Shown here piece after piece: positions 47,003-57,716 of a stretch of DNA of 64,000 nucleotides. Every line of letters begins with the position of its first letter. Position 1 is the first letter of the stretch. Source of the stretch: Saccharina japonica (taxonomy: Eukaryota > Sar > Phaeophyceae > Laminariales > Laminariaceae); assembly GCA_008828725.1 (NCBI GenBank), contig MEHQ01001076.1, positions 806,001 through 870,000 of the forward strand, written 5' to 3'. The notes beneath the pieces were generated by a model. It saw only the letters and a list, made by a program, of their open reading frames with translations, was not told the origin of the DNA and did not search any database. The position numbers and the translations under genes are program-made.

Positions 47003-50000
47003 GTGAGTGTTTTTATCTATTTACATACATCGCGCATGCCACTGTAGAGGTAGGTGCCAAGGCATCTGAGTCGAATAATTTAGATATGAGTTCTCTATCC
47101 TATCTCAAGACCAAACACGAGATAATTGCTGCGTATAATTCAAAGACCAATACCATTGCCTATTGCCGATATAACATACAAAACAAGACTTCGCACACAT
47201 GACACAAACCACAATCTAGAAATTTTAGACCCGTAGCCACCAGCATGAAACGTTTGTCAGGATGCATACAAGGCGTAACCAACAGAGGAGAAACGTCCTA
47301 TACCACCCAGCTTCTATAACGCACACCCGGAAACATGACGTCAAACCATAACCGTAATAAATATATATACCTCAGGAGGCGAGAATCGAGGATAATCCCG
47401 AGTTCTCAACCATTTATAGTATATTTTGGATTACAACAGCGAGGGATAGTTCCTCTTTCGACGAGGCACCCGCCCTCGTCCATAAAAAAATTCTCTTCGC
47501 CAAAGAGTGCTATCTTTGTTGCCGAAAACGTCGCTTTTAACGCGCGGCGGGCTTCCACAGACGAAGCGTGCTACGATAGAGGTACAACAAAGACTTTACG
47601 AGCCTCCCCACTTGACGAAGGTTTATATCCCCGCCCATACGCCGAACGTGATTACGACGGAAGTACAACACGATAAGCAATACTGTCGCCTGGCATTATG
47701 CTACATAAAGGGAAACCGAAGCGATAATCCAGAGGTACTACAGTAGTAGGTAATTCTCCAAGTCAACAGACTCGTGAGAGAGCAAACGTGTGTTGAACTT
47801 CCGTTAGCTTCGAGTGCACATGTATTACCACGAGAATGTTCCTAGTGTTATTTGGTTGTAAGCAAAACACCTCGTTGTATACCACGGCTTGTGCCGTGAT
47901 GTCCTAGGTCATAGTGGTGCTTGCTCTCGTCATAATGAAGTTTGTTGTTACACATCTGTTTTGTGATCACATGCCAAGTTTCAGTGAAATAAGATCGTGC
48001 GAGTCATCGACATACTAACAATTCTCCCCAAACCGTGGCACCCGTATTGTAGTAATCGACAGACACCGGGCAGCACTTTTGTTTTACAACCCGAGAAACT
48101 GAACATGCGACATCTCGGCTGCGATCGAGGTGCACCATGCGCTTTTTGCCGGCGAGGATCTCTATACTCCACCCAACAATGGTTTCGGAAGGAAGTCAAA
48201 AGAGCTAGCCCATCAACAACCCCATATCCTAACGATACATCAAAAATGAATTCAACACAAAGTTGGAATTCCAACGGCTTGGGGCTAAGGTCCCCCTTCG
48301 AGCAGAAACATGTTTAATGAAAAGTGATATTCCTATCGTAACGTACGTGATATGTCATGCGCTGAGGATCTGTACTGCGGGGTGGGTCAAAGGCACCCCA
48401 AACTGACGTCACACGTATGTTCACTAGGTTGAAGCCACACTCAATTTCTTATGGCGATCTGCGCGTTCTCGACATACGTAAGCACCGCCTGGTACACTTG
48501 TTGTTGATGTATTAAAGTGTCTGAACTCTTCATAGTGCTCGGTTTCCTGTCGCGTGACCGGACCCGTCTTACAACATACATGCGAGTTGGGATCTCCCGG
48601 TTAGTTGCCCCAGGAAATGCGATCGTTGATACCCCAGCGCTAAACCGAGCGAGGTCGCATTTATCAACGTCGTTTTGTTACGACTGATGACGAAATCAAT
48701 CGATTAAGTTCCAGACCCGGCCTTATCGGACCTCTTTGAATGCTAAGCCGGTCAGGGTTACATCGGAACGAGACAACCAGTAGTGCAATAGTGGCAATAC
48801 GGAGCAGTCGCAGTTCGGCCAAGTGTTATCCCCCAGCTTTGATCGCCCCGCCTGACTCCTCCCCGATGGATGTCACTGCCACGAATGTATGCGATGATAC
48901 ATTGTCACTATACATCTTTGCTACCAGACGGGTACTATTCCGACGCTAAAACAAAACAAAAGAGTGTTAAAAATAGTTTCGGGCACTTTCGTACCATTCC
49001 CTTGGACGTTAACGCTCGAGGCGTGGAGTGTACGTTGCGACGACGGTTTCTACGGGTTCGATCACCACCTGGGCCCCACTCGATGCCAGCATGTCTCGGA
49101 AGTCAGATCCGACCTAACCGCCCCTGACGGTTATGTACGAGCCCAGAACTTCAGTCCTCGACTCCAATGAGTACCCTGCGGTGCACGTCCTGATGTCAGT
49201 CGCACACGTGCGAGGGGGTCTATACCTGTGGGACAGTCTGCTCCAGCTTCAAACGCTCTACTGAGTAATCGCCGTCTGAAGGAGCTGACCATACCGTGTC
49301 CAACAAATCCGTCTACGTCGAAGACATATGCTGCGAGACCGGTCAAATACGTTTTTCACAACATTGACGTCGTCTGTTGTACGATAATCTTGCATGCCCG
49401 CACCATTCACATATCTTGACAACCACGCCTCGTTCCGTTACCTGCGGAACGGTTTCAATGACGGGATCACCGTGACTGTCCCTGTCGCGTCTGCCCTTGA
49501 ATCGAAACCAACCCCTTTTCGGCGATGTTTTGTCACCCCTGTCTGTTATAAACACCTGACCTTCAGGTACAGCCTCAGGAAACCCATTCTGCGATTCTAT
49601 CCAGTGCAAGAAGGGTTTCACTCTGTTCCAGAATGCAACCGAAGTTCAGTGTGAGAAGGCCAACTGCAGGAAGGCCGAGTGCTGTGAAATTGCCTGCTCC
49701 AGCTTCGACTGCCCTACTGACAAGTTGCCGGTATCAGACGCTGACACCACCGCGTGCGAGAGCTCGGTCTGCACCGAAGATATCTGCTGCGAGACGAGTA
49801 AGAGTTATTCCGAAGCGAGTATTATCGTATTTTCCCGCTTCGTTAAGCTTGGTCGCACATTGTTATACTATTGCTACAGAGCTCAGCGTACAACTCACGA
49901 TGTGCCATCTGTATCCACCATATATTCGAAAACAACACCTTGAAGGTTCTCAACAGGTATTTCAAACGAAACCGTTCCTGACGCATACGTACAGCCTCAG

Positions 50001-53000
50001 GAAACCCCTTCTGCGATTCCATCAACTGCGCGAAGGGTTTTGCTCTGGTCCAGAACGCCACTACGGTCCAGTGTAGTGGTGCCAAGTGCAAGAGATCTGA
50101 GTGCTGTAAAACGGCATGCTCCAGCTTTGATTGCCCTACTGATAAGTTGCCGGTGAGGGACGCTGGGACCACCGTGTGCGAGGACTCGGGGTGCACAGAA
50201 GACCTGTGCTGCGAGACAGGTAAGCGTTGTTCCGAAATAACTAGCATGTGTATTAACACAAATCTCCCCTCCTGTGGGTACCGCATTATCTTTGATTGGC
50301 AGGCTGACGTTAAGAAGCACGGTTTCAATAGAGAGAATCGCCCTCACTCTCCCACGTATGGCTACCATCGTGTCGAAAGCTACGCATTCAATGTGAAAGA
50401 ATGACGCGTGGGTGGAGGCTCTGTCTCTGCGGAAAGAGATGGCAAAGGTGGCATCGAAAGGTCTGTGAAAATCACTTGATATGACGAAAAAAAGTCATGG
50501 TTTGAAAAGGCGCTTATTTGGCCATATCGGAAAGAAGATCAGATTGGCCTCAGGGATATCAATGGAAAAGGAGGAAGAGAAGAGAAGAGAGAAGAGGAGT
50601 CGAGCAGAGTAGAGTAGAGTAGAGTAGAGTAGAGTAATCGATGTGGGGGAGGCCTGCACCTGATCATCTCGGTACAATGCCCATACTACGGACAGTTACA
50701 TTCTACCATAGTGTGTACCGTACCCGGAAACATTCTCTAAAGCGTTATAGTATCGTTCTAGCAACGTTTTCAGCATCGGTGTTGATGGAGATTCTTCGGG
50801 CATACAACAGAGCGCTCTACGAGTGTAAAAAACTCGTAACATTTCCGCATATTGCAAAAACCCGAATATATAGACTAAGATACTCATATACTCATATCAG
50901 TGCGTAGGGACTGCACATCACAACATAGATACGTAGGGTCTCAACGTCCATATTCTAACACAACGCTGCCAACAAATCTTCCAAATAAACTTTCCCCCTG
51001 ACTATTGCGTACAGCCCCAGGAAAGCCATTTTGCGACTCCATCAACTGCGCGAAGGGTTTCGCTCTGGTCCAGAACGCCACTACGGTCCAGTGTAGTGAC
51101 ACCAAGTGCAAGAGGTCTGAGTGCTGTAAAACTGCGGCATGCTCCAGCTTTGATTGCCCTACTGATAAGTTGCCGGTGAGGGACGCTGGGACCACCGTGT
51201 GCGAGGACTCGGGGTGCACAGAAGACCTGTGCTGCGAGACAGGTAAGCGTTGTTCCGAAATAACTAGCATGTGTATTAACACAAATCTCCCCTCCTGTGG
51301 GTACCGCATTATCTTTGATTGGCAGGCTGACGTTAAGAAGCACGGTTTCAATAGAGAGAATCGCCCTCACTCTCCCACGTATGGCTACCATCGTGTCGAA
51401 AGCTACGCATTCAATGTGAAAGAATGACGCGTGGGTGGAGGCTCTGTCTCTGCGGAAAGAGATGGCAAAGGTGGCATCGAAAGGTCTGTGAAAATCACTT
51501 GATAAGACGAAAAAAAGTCATGGTTTGAAAAGGCGCTTATTTGGCCATATCGGAAAGAAGATCAGATTGGCCTCAGGGATATCAATGGAAAAGGAGGAAG
51601 AGAAGAGAAGAGAGAAGAGGAGTCGAGCAGAGTAGAGTAGAGTAGAGTAGAGTAGAGTAATCGATGTGGGGGAGGCCTGCACCTGATCATCTCGGTACAA
51701 TGCCCATACTACGGACAGTTACATTCTACCATAGTGTGTACCGTACCCGGAAACATTCTCTAAAGCGTTATAGTATCGTTCTAGCAACGTTTTCAGCATC
51801 GGTGTTGATGGAGATTCTTCGGGCATACAACAGAGCGCTCTACGAGTGTAAAAAACTCGTAACATTTCCGCATATTGCAAAAACCCGAATATATAGACTA
51901 AGATACTCATATACTCATATCAGTGCGTAGGGACTGCACATCACAACATAGATACGTAGGGTCTCAACGTCCATATTCTAACACAACGCTGCCAACAAAT
52001 CTTCCAAATAAACTTTCCCCCTGACTATTGCGTACAGCCCCAGGAAAGCCATTTTGCGACTCCATCAACTGCGCGAAGGGTTTCGCTCTGGTCCAGAACG
52101 CCACTACGGTCCAGTGTAGTGACACCAAGTGCAAGAGGTCTGAGTGCTGTAAAACTGCATGCTCCAGTTTTGACTGTCCTGCCGATAAATTGCCGGTGGA
52201 CGATGCTAGGACCATTATCTGCGAGGACTCAGGGTGCACCGAAGACCTGTGCTGTGAGACAGGTAAGCGCAATTCCAAATAATCTATGTGCGTGTACGCA
52301 TACCATTCTGGACTGTCGGCACCACTACGTTCGATTGCTAAGTTGACGTAAGGTGGCAACGTTCCCCCAGACAGGATCCTCCTCACTATGTCACATATAT
52401 TTACCATCTTGTCGAACGCCACACACTTAACGCTGACAACAGGCTTCCCAATCAAAACGCCCTTAACAATTGCGGACAGCCCCAGGAAACCCATTCTGCG
52501 ATTCCATCAACTGCGGAAAGGATCTCGCTCTGGTCCAGAACGCTACTGAAGTCCAGTGCAGCGATACCAAGTGCAAGAGGTCCGAGTGCTGTAAAACGGC
52601 ATGCTCCAGCTTTGATTGCCCTGCTGATAAATTGCCTGTTGACGATGCTAGGACCACAGCGTGCGAGGACTCGGGGTGCACCGAAAATCTGTGCTGCGAG
52701 ACAGGTAAGCTCTTTTTCGAACACGCTATGCGGGTGTATGCACACGATGCAGGCCTGTCGGCACCCTTACGTTTGATTGCTAAGTTAACCTAAGATGGCG
52801 CGGTTCAGACAGAGATGATCACACTCACGTCCCTACGGTATCTACGATCGTGTCGAAAGCCACACATTCAACGCTGACAGTCGACCTCCCAATCACAACG
52901 CCCTGAACCATTACGAACAGCCCCAGGAAATCCATTCTGCGATTCAATCAACTGCGCGAAGGGTTTTGCTCTGGTCCAAAACGCCACTACGGTCCAGTGT

Positions 53001-56000
53001 AGTGATTCCAAGTGCAAGAGGTCTGAGTGCTGTAAAACTGCATGCTCCAGCTTTGATTGCCCTACCGATAAATTGCCGGTGGACGATGCTAGGACAACTG
53101 TGTGCGAGGACTCGGGGTGCACCGAAGACCTGTGCTGCGAAACAGGCAAGCGCGGTTGTGAAATGACTCTGCGAGTGTATTCACACAAGCTTCGCCCGTC
53201 GGCACCATAATGTTCGATTCCTAAGCTGACGTAAGGGGGCGCGTATTCCACGGGGGGGATCACCTTCACTCTCCCACGTTATCTAGCATCGTGTCGAACG
53301 CCACACTTTCATTGCTGTAAACAGACCTCCCAATACAAGTACCCTTAACAATCCCGGACAGCCCCAGGGCAAAGGTATGATATATCATCAGCTGCTTAGG
53401 GTTCGCTCTGGTCCAAAACGCCACGGAAGTTCGGTGTAGTGATGCCAGGTACAAGAGGACTGCGCGCTGTAGAACGGCATGCTCCTGCTTTGATTGCTTT
53501 ACTGATGAACCTCCGGTGCAAGCCGCTGGAAAGGTCGCGTGCGATGACTCGGGGTGCGCGGGTGACCTGTGCTGCGAGACGGCTAAGCTTTGTTCAGGAA
53601 TACCTGAACGATTGATTTCTCACCACTTAGGCCTGTCCGCACCAAGTACGCTGCTTGTTCGGCCGACATAGTTTAAGGTACGGCGGTGATGCATGCACAT
53701 AAAGGATAGCCCTCACTGTCCCACATTTATCTAGAATCCTCACGAATGCCGCATTTGCCAGGTTGACAGCAGTCCTTCCAATGAAAAACGCTCTTGCCGA
53801 TTCCGTACAGCCCCAGGAAACCCCTTCTGCGACTCCATCAGCTGCGCGAAGGGTTCCACTCTGCTCGAAAACGCCTCGAAAGTCGAGTGTTCGACCACCA
53901 AGTGCAAGAAGTCCGAGTGCTGTAAAACGGCATGCTCCAGCTACAAATGTCCCACTGGCAAATCGCCGGTGGACGACGCTAGCACCACCGTGTGCAAAGA
54001 CTCGGGGTGCACCGAAGACCTGTGCTGCGAGACGGGTAAGCGCTCCTTCAAAAATGCTGTATTCTTGTTACCTCCCGTTTGTGGTCTGTCCGCACCATAT
54101 TTCTTTTTTTGTTAGACTGGGGTACAGTAGTTCAGGGTCGGGCAACACGGTTTCAACAGCGGGGATCGCCGTCACTGTCCCACTGCATTGTGCATCGTAT
54201 TCTAATCTAATACACATTTTAAAGGCAGCTAACAGACTTACCATATCGTATCCGGTCTTGACGATTACGTATATTCACAGAAAAACCGTTCTGCGACTCG
54301 ATCAGCTGCAGAAAGGGTTTCGCTCTGCTCGAGAACGCTTCCAAAGTCCAGTGTGCGAACGCCAGGTGCAAGAAGTCCGAGTGCTGTAAGACGGCATGCT
54401 CCAGCTTCAAATGCCCTGCTGATAAATCTTCGGTGAGCGACGCTACCACCACCGCGTGCGAGGACTCGGGGTGCACGGAAGACCTGTGCTGCAAGACGGG
54501 TGAGCGTTTTCCCGAAACGACTTAACTCGTGTTATAACCCATTTATGATATGTCCGCACCATACGTTCCTAATCGTTGGCTGACGTAGTTCAAGGCCGGA
54601 ATGGCACGGTTTCAACGGTGGGGATCCCCGTCACCGTCCCACTGGTTTCTTCTTCCGTATGTCAGTACACACTTTCAGCGCCGCTAGCAGACCGTCCAAA
54701 TGGAACCCTGGCCCTGACGATCGCGTGCATGCACAGGATATCCATTCTGCGATTCCATGAGCTGCAAGAAGGGTTTCGCTCTGCTCGACAACGCCTCAGA
54801 AGTCCAGTGTGCGAAGGCCAAATGCAAGAAGTCTGAGTGCTGTAAAAAGGCGTGCTCCAGCTTTAAATGCCCTTCTGATGCATCGCCTGTGAGCGGCGCT
54901 AGCACCACCGTGTGCAAGGACTCCGGATGCACCGAAAGACTGTGCTGCGTGATGGGTAAGCGTTCATCTGAAACAACGGTACTTTATTTTTCACTTTGTT
55001 TCTGGGCTTTCGGCAACTTACATTTCGACTACTATCCTAACACAGTGGAGAGTAGGGCCTCACCGTGCCAACAGGAACGATCACGGTTACCGTTCCTCTA
55101 ATATCTTCGATCCTAACGAAATCCACACTTTAAGGGCGATCAACAGACACTATAAACACAACCGCACCCGGCGTTTACGTGCAACCTCAGACAACCCGTT
55201 CTGCGATTCCATCAACTGCGCGAAGGGTTTCACTCTGCTCGAGAACGCCTCCGAGGTCCAGTGCAAGACTCCCAGGTGCAAGCGGGCCGAGTGCTGTGAA
55301 ATTGCCTGCTCCAGCTTCGATTGTCCTAAGGGGAAATCGTTAGTGAAAGACTCTGGCACCACCGTTTGTAAGGGATCAGTGTGCACCGAAGCCCAGTGCT
55401 GCGACACAGGTAAGACCTTGTGCGATATAAATATATCAGTGTTTCCCACATTTCGGTCATGTGCGCATTGATTTTCATTCTAAAAAATAAGGTATGTCGC
55501 GCTCTCTCTGATACGTGTTCCACGCAGCCAATCGGCTTCACTGCCTAAACCATATGCGCAATTTATTGACAGTTATGTTGTCGCGGCAACTAACATAGGT
55601 GACAAACCAAACCGCCCTTAACTATTTGATGTGTCCTCAGAAAAACCGTTTTGTGACTCCATCAGCTGCGCGAAAGGTTTCGCTCTGCTCGAGAATGCCT
55701 CCGAAGTCGAGTGTCCGAGAGCCAGGTGCAGGAAGTCCGAGTGCTGTGCCATTGGCTGCTCTAGCTTCGATTGTCCTCAGGGATTATCGCTGGTGAAGAA
55801 CTCTGATCGGATCGTGTGTAAAGACTCTTTGTGCACCGAAGACCAGTGCTGCGACACCGGTAAGACCTCATGCTGAATGCCTGTACTATTTGTAGTGTTT
55901 TCGCCTTCTTGGGATCATGTCCGAAACATTGTCGTGAATTGTTATGGTGTCGTAGTTCAGGGTAGGACGGCACGGTGTTCACGCAGGTGATCGCCCTCAG

Positions 56001-57716
56001 TGTCTCGCACTCACCTACCAACGTACCGGCAGCACCCCTTCGTCGTGTACCAACTAATCTTGTAAATCAAACTACCCCTGACGACTCCGTACCACGACAG
56101 GAAATCCATACTGTGATTCCATCAACTGCGCCAAGGGTTTCGCTAAAGTCGAGAACGCCTCCGACATCCAGTGTAAGAAGTCCAGATGCAAGAAGTCCGA
56201 GTGCTGTGAACAGGTCTGCTCCAGCTTCGAATGCCCTGCTGACAAACCGCCAGTAAAAGACGCTGGTACCACCGTGTGTGAGAATTCGGTGTGCACCGAA
56301 GACCAGTGCTGCAAAAGGGGTAAGAAGGCTTCCAGAACAAACCTTTACTCGCGTTTTTCAAATATTTCCTTCATTTCCGCACTATTCACCAAGATTCCTA
56401 AGTGGACGAAGTTCACGATACGGCTACATGGTTTGAACGGAGACCTTCACTGTCTCACTCTAATGAACCATGTTATCGACATCGACCCCGTAGCGGCCAC
56501 CAACATAACTACCATACCATACCAACATAACTACCATACCATACTGCCCCTGACGATTCGGTACGGCCTCAGAAAATCCATACTGCGATTCCATCAAGTG
56601 CAGAAAGGGGTTCCGCCTACTCGAGAACGCCTCCGAAGTCCAGTGTAAGAAAGCCCGGTGCAAGAAGTCCCAGTGCTGTGAAATGGTCTGCTCCAGCTTC
56701 GACTGTCCAGAGGGAAAACCGCCGGTGAAAAACTTCAAAAATATCGTCTGCGAGGCCTCCGGGTGCACCGAAGACCTGTGCTGCGACACGGGTAAGTCGT
56801 GTTTCGAAACAGATACACTAGTGTTTTCACGCCTGTCTGGCATGTCCACGCCATTCGTATGTATTTTGAATCTCACCTTGTTTACGGTACGGCGGCACGG
56901 TTTTCACGGAGAGGATCACCTTTACTTGCCTCCAAGCGTTCACGATTGTATCGAAAGTAAACATTGTTTTTTACCAACACCTTTCAAACAACCCTTCCCT
57001 TTGACGATTTTGAACTGCCTCAGAAAACCCCTTCTGTGATTCCGTCAACTGCGGGAAGGGTTTGTCTATGATCGACAACGCCACTGAAGTTCAGTGCAAC
57101 GGTACAAAGTGCAAGAGGTCCGAGTGCTGTCAAAGGGTGTGTACCAGCTTCGATTGTCCTGGTAAAACACCGCGCGTGAAAAAAGCTAAAACGGTGGTTT
57201 GCGCGAACTCCGGGTGCACCGAAGACCTATGCTGCGACAATGGTGAGATGTCGTCCGAAACAAATATGCTGCTGTAGTGTGTTACACCTTTCCGGACCGT
57301 GAGCACCAATCCCGAAGATTGCTAACCTTACTGAGGCCATGGTACGGCGGCGGGGTTAGCACAGAGTGGACCACCCGTACTTCCCCACTCGCAGCAAGCA
57401 TATTATCGACAGCTTTTCCGTCGCGACGAACAACCGAGTTTCCGAATCAAACCGCCCTTGTTGATTCGGGATCGCCTCAGGAAATCCATACTGTGATTCT
57501 GTTCAGTGCAAGAAGGGTTTCTCTCTGATTGAGAACGCCTCCGGAGTCCAGTGTAAGAAGGCCACGTGCAAGAAGGCCGACTGCTGTGAAATGACCTGCT
57601 CCAGCTTCGATTGCCCTGGCAACTCTATCCCGATGGTTGGCTCTGACGGTATCAAATGCGACAAGTCGGGGTGCACCTCCGACTTGTGCTGTCTCGTCCC
57701 GGTCACCGGTGAGTGA
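46924..57716 (+). CDS. Gene 2: secreted protein of fifteen 12-cysteine modules
   Basis: Signal exon 46,924-47,002 plus 15 module exons between 49,579 and 57,716; individual entries give borders. The spliced product would have about 1,125 residues with about 180 cysteines. Every module exon begins and ends in phase 1, so any number can be spliced together or skipped without losing frame. Modules follow C-x4-C-x14-C-x4-C-x4-CC, three residues, then the same pattern again, with short linkers such as ETGNPF. The protein should be secreted and highly disulfide-bonded. A structural or wall/matrix role, or defence or adhesion, is conceivable, but nothing in the sequence decides. I recognise no named family. 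The C4-to-C8 spacing faintly recalls WAP domains, but the regular half-module repeat does not fit them. Three dead exon copies lie in introns. Confidence 0.85.
48715..48931 (+). pseudogene. Dead module exon psi-1 of gene 2
   Basis: 217 nt, from TAAGTTCCAG to ACCAGACGG|GTAC. The start aligns codon for codon with a module (first Cys TGC to TCG, second Cys kept at TGC, then a TAA stop). The second half keeps AGCTTTGAT followed by CGC in place of TGC, then a stop and a frameshift. Spacing from the next copy (432 bp) is that of the array. Confidence 0.6.
49147..49341 (+). pseudogene. Dead module exon psi-2 of gene 2
   Basis: 195 nt. Two in-frame stops (TGA, TAA) and a loss of about 24 nt in the first half. 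The second half keeps exact spacing as C-x4-R-x14-S-x4-Y-x4-CC: single-base changes turned three Cys codons into Arg, Ser and Tyr, while CSSF and VEDICCETG survive. The donor position reads G|GTCAAAT. It corresponds to psi-B of gene 1, so the loss may predate the segmental duplication. Confidence 0.75.
49579..49797 (+). CDS. Gene 2 module exon M1
   Basis: 219 nt, phase 1-1. Acceptor ACAGCCTCAG|GA, donor A|GTAAGAG (the other modules have G before GT). 12 cysteines. The inter-half linker is EIA, as in the later modules M10-M15, whereas the neighbours M2-M8 have KTA. Confidence 0.85.
50001..50219 (+). CDS. Gene 2 module exon M2
   Basis: 219 nt, phase 1-1, 12 cysteines, donor G|GTAAGCG. The second half from 50,113 onward is the start of the 1,023-bp duplicated unit and is identical to the second half of M3. 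Confidence 0.88.
50395..50965. other. Extra segment of about 570 bp in the intron after M2
   Basis: Other introns of the array are about 200-250 bp. This one is about 800 bp. The array intron sequence is recognisable up to CGTGTCGAAAGC..CGCATTCAATGTGA and resumes at CCAACAAATCTTCC; the middle is unrelated and purine-rich. It has no terminal inverted repeat or coding frame that I can defend. The same segment is in copy 2. Confidence 0.6.
50606..50635. repeat. (AGAGT)6 microsatellite
   Basis: Six units after a GA-rich stretch. The duplicate at 51,629-51,658 has the same number of units, another sign that the duplication is very young. Confidence 0.95.
51021..51242 (+). CDS. Gene 2 module exon M3, chimeric
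   Basis: 222 nt, phase 1-1, 12 cysteines, with one extra Ala codon between the half-modules (KTAAC instead of KTAC). The first half is identical to M4 up to AAAACTGC (51,135) and the second half is identical to M2 from GGCATGC (51,136). The exon is therefore the product of the 1,023-bp duplication, and the frame was kept. Confidence 0.9.
51136..52158. repeat. 1,023-bp tandem duplication, copy 2
   Basis: Abuts copy 1 exactly. Spans the second half of M3, the 800-bp intron and the first half of M4. Confidence 0.95.
52044..52262 (+). CDS. Gene 2 module exon M4
   Basis: 219 nt, phase 1-1, 12 cysteines, donor G|GTAAGCG. The second half (TGTCCTGCCGATAA...) resembles M5 and M6 rather than M2. Confidence 0.88.
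52486..52704 (+). CDS. Gene 2 module exon M5
   Basis: 219 nt, phase 1-1, 12 cysteines. Acceptor AGCCCCAG|GA, donor G|GTAAGCT. Encodes TENLCCETG in place of the usual TEDLCCETG. Confidence 0.88.
52927..53145 (+). CDS. Gene 2 module exon M6 with a GC donor
   Basis: 219 nt, phase 1-1, 12 cysteines. The 5-prime splice site is G|GCAAGCG instead of GTAAGCG: a GC-AG intron, a known minor class. The exon is otherwise intact. It may be spliced less efficiently than its neighbours. Confidence 0.85.
53368..53581 (+). pseudogene. Dead module exon psi-3 of gene 2
   Basis: 214 nt between AGCCCCAG and GGCTAAGC. The first two cysteines are lost, a TAG stop is followed by a one-base deletion (GGGTTCGCT for GGGTTTCGCT), Cys4 is Tyr, Cys5 is Arg, and the donor GT is CT. 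The second half (CFDC..., CDDSGC, LCCET) is well kept. It has to be skipped for the gene to stay in frame, and the phase 1 borders of its neighbours allow that. Confidence 0.85.
53817..54035 (+). CDS. Gene 2 module exon M7
   Basis: 219 nt, phase 1-1, 12 cysteines, donor G|GTAAGCG. The first module with the LLENAS type first half that continues through M13. Confidence 0.88.
54281..54499 (+). CDS. Gene 2 module exon M8
   Basis: 219 nt, phase 1-1, 12 cysteines. Acceptor ATTCACAG|AA, donor G|GTGAGCG. Confidence 0.88.
54737..54955 (+). CDS. Gene 2 module exon M9
   Basis: 219 nt, phase 1-1, 12 cysteines. Acceptor GCACAG|GA, donor G|GTAAGCG. The end reads LCCVMG instead of LCCETG. Confidence 0.88.
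55191..55409 (+). CDS. Gene 2 module exon M10
   Basis: 219 nt, phase 1-1, 12 cysteines. Acceptor AACCTCAG|AC, donor G|GTAAGAC. The inter-half linker EIA opens the M10-M15 subgroup. Confidence 0.88.
55641..55859 (+). CDS. Gene 2 module exon M11
   Basis: 219 nt, phase 1-1, 12 cysteines, donor G|GTAAGAC. The third loop carries SLVKNSDRIV and the end EDQCCDTG. Confidence 0.88.
56101..56319 (+). CDS. Gene 2 module exon M12
   Basis: 219 nt, phase 1-1, 12 cysteines. Acceptor CACGACAG|GA, donor G|GTAAGAA. A basic end (CCKRG) replaces ETG. The following intron has a short tandem repeat of TACCATACCATAC type (56,510-56,545). Confidence 0.88.
56573..56791 (+). CDS. Gene 2 module exon M13
   Basis: 219 nt, phase 1-1, 12 cysteines. 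Acceptor GGCCTCAG|AA, donor G|GTAAGTC. A lysine-rich third loop (PPVKNFKNIV). Confidence 0.88.
57024..57242 (+). CDS. Gene 2 module exon M14
   Basis: 219 nt, phase 1-1, 12 cysteines, donor G|GTGAGAT. The most basic module (RVKKAKTVV). Confidence 0.88.
57481..57716 (+). CDS. Gene 2 last module exon M15 and stop
   Basis: The acceptor ATCGCCTCAG|GA is in phase 1. 12 cysteines, with the distinctive PMVGS second-half loop shared only with the last exon of gene 1. If read through, the frame stops at TGA 57,714-57,716 after VTGE. The bases 57,709-57,715 also form GTGAGTG, the same donor as in the signal exon, so splicing onward to a small 3-prime exon (acceptor candidate TTTCCAG at 57,863) is possible. 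That acceptor in phase 1 would meet a TGA within two codons. Confidence 0.8.

Larger units (their letters stand above)
47003..49578 (+). other. First intron of gene 2
   Basis: 2.6 kb between the signal exon and the first intact module. It holds two dead module exons (separate entries). The rest shows nothing recognisable beyond similarity to the first intron of gene 1 near 47,152. Confidence 0.6.
50113..51135. repeat. 1,023-bp tandem duplication, copy 1
   Basis: Runs from GGCATGCTCC inside M2 through the whole intron to ...AAAACTGC inside M3. By eye it differs from copy 2 (51,136-52,158) at one position only (T at 50,482 against A at 51,505). Includes an (AGAGT)6 tract. Confidence 0.95.

Noticed and set aside
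50941..51391. Minus-strand frames of 100-176 codons overlapping the module exons (also at 49,843-50,368, 51,964-52,494 and 52,868-53,269)
   Set aside because: Shadows of the cysteine exons; they recur only because the exons recur.
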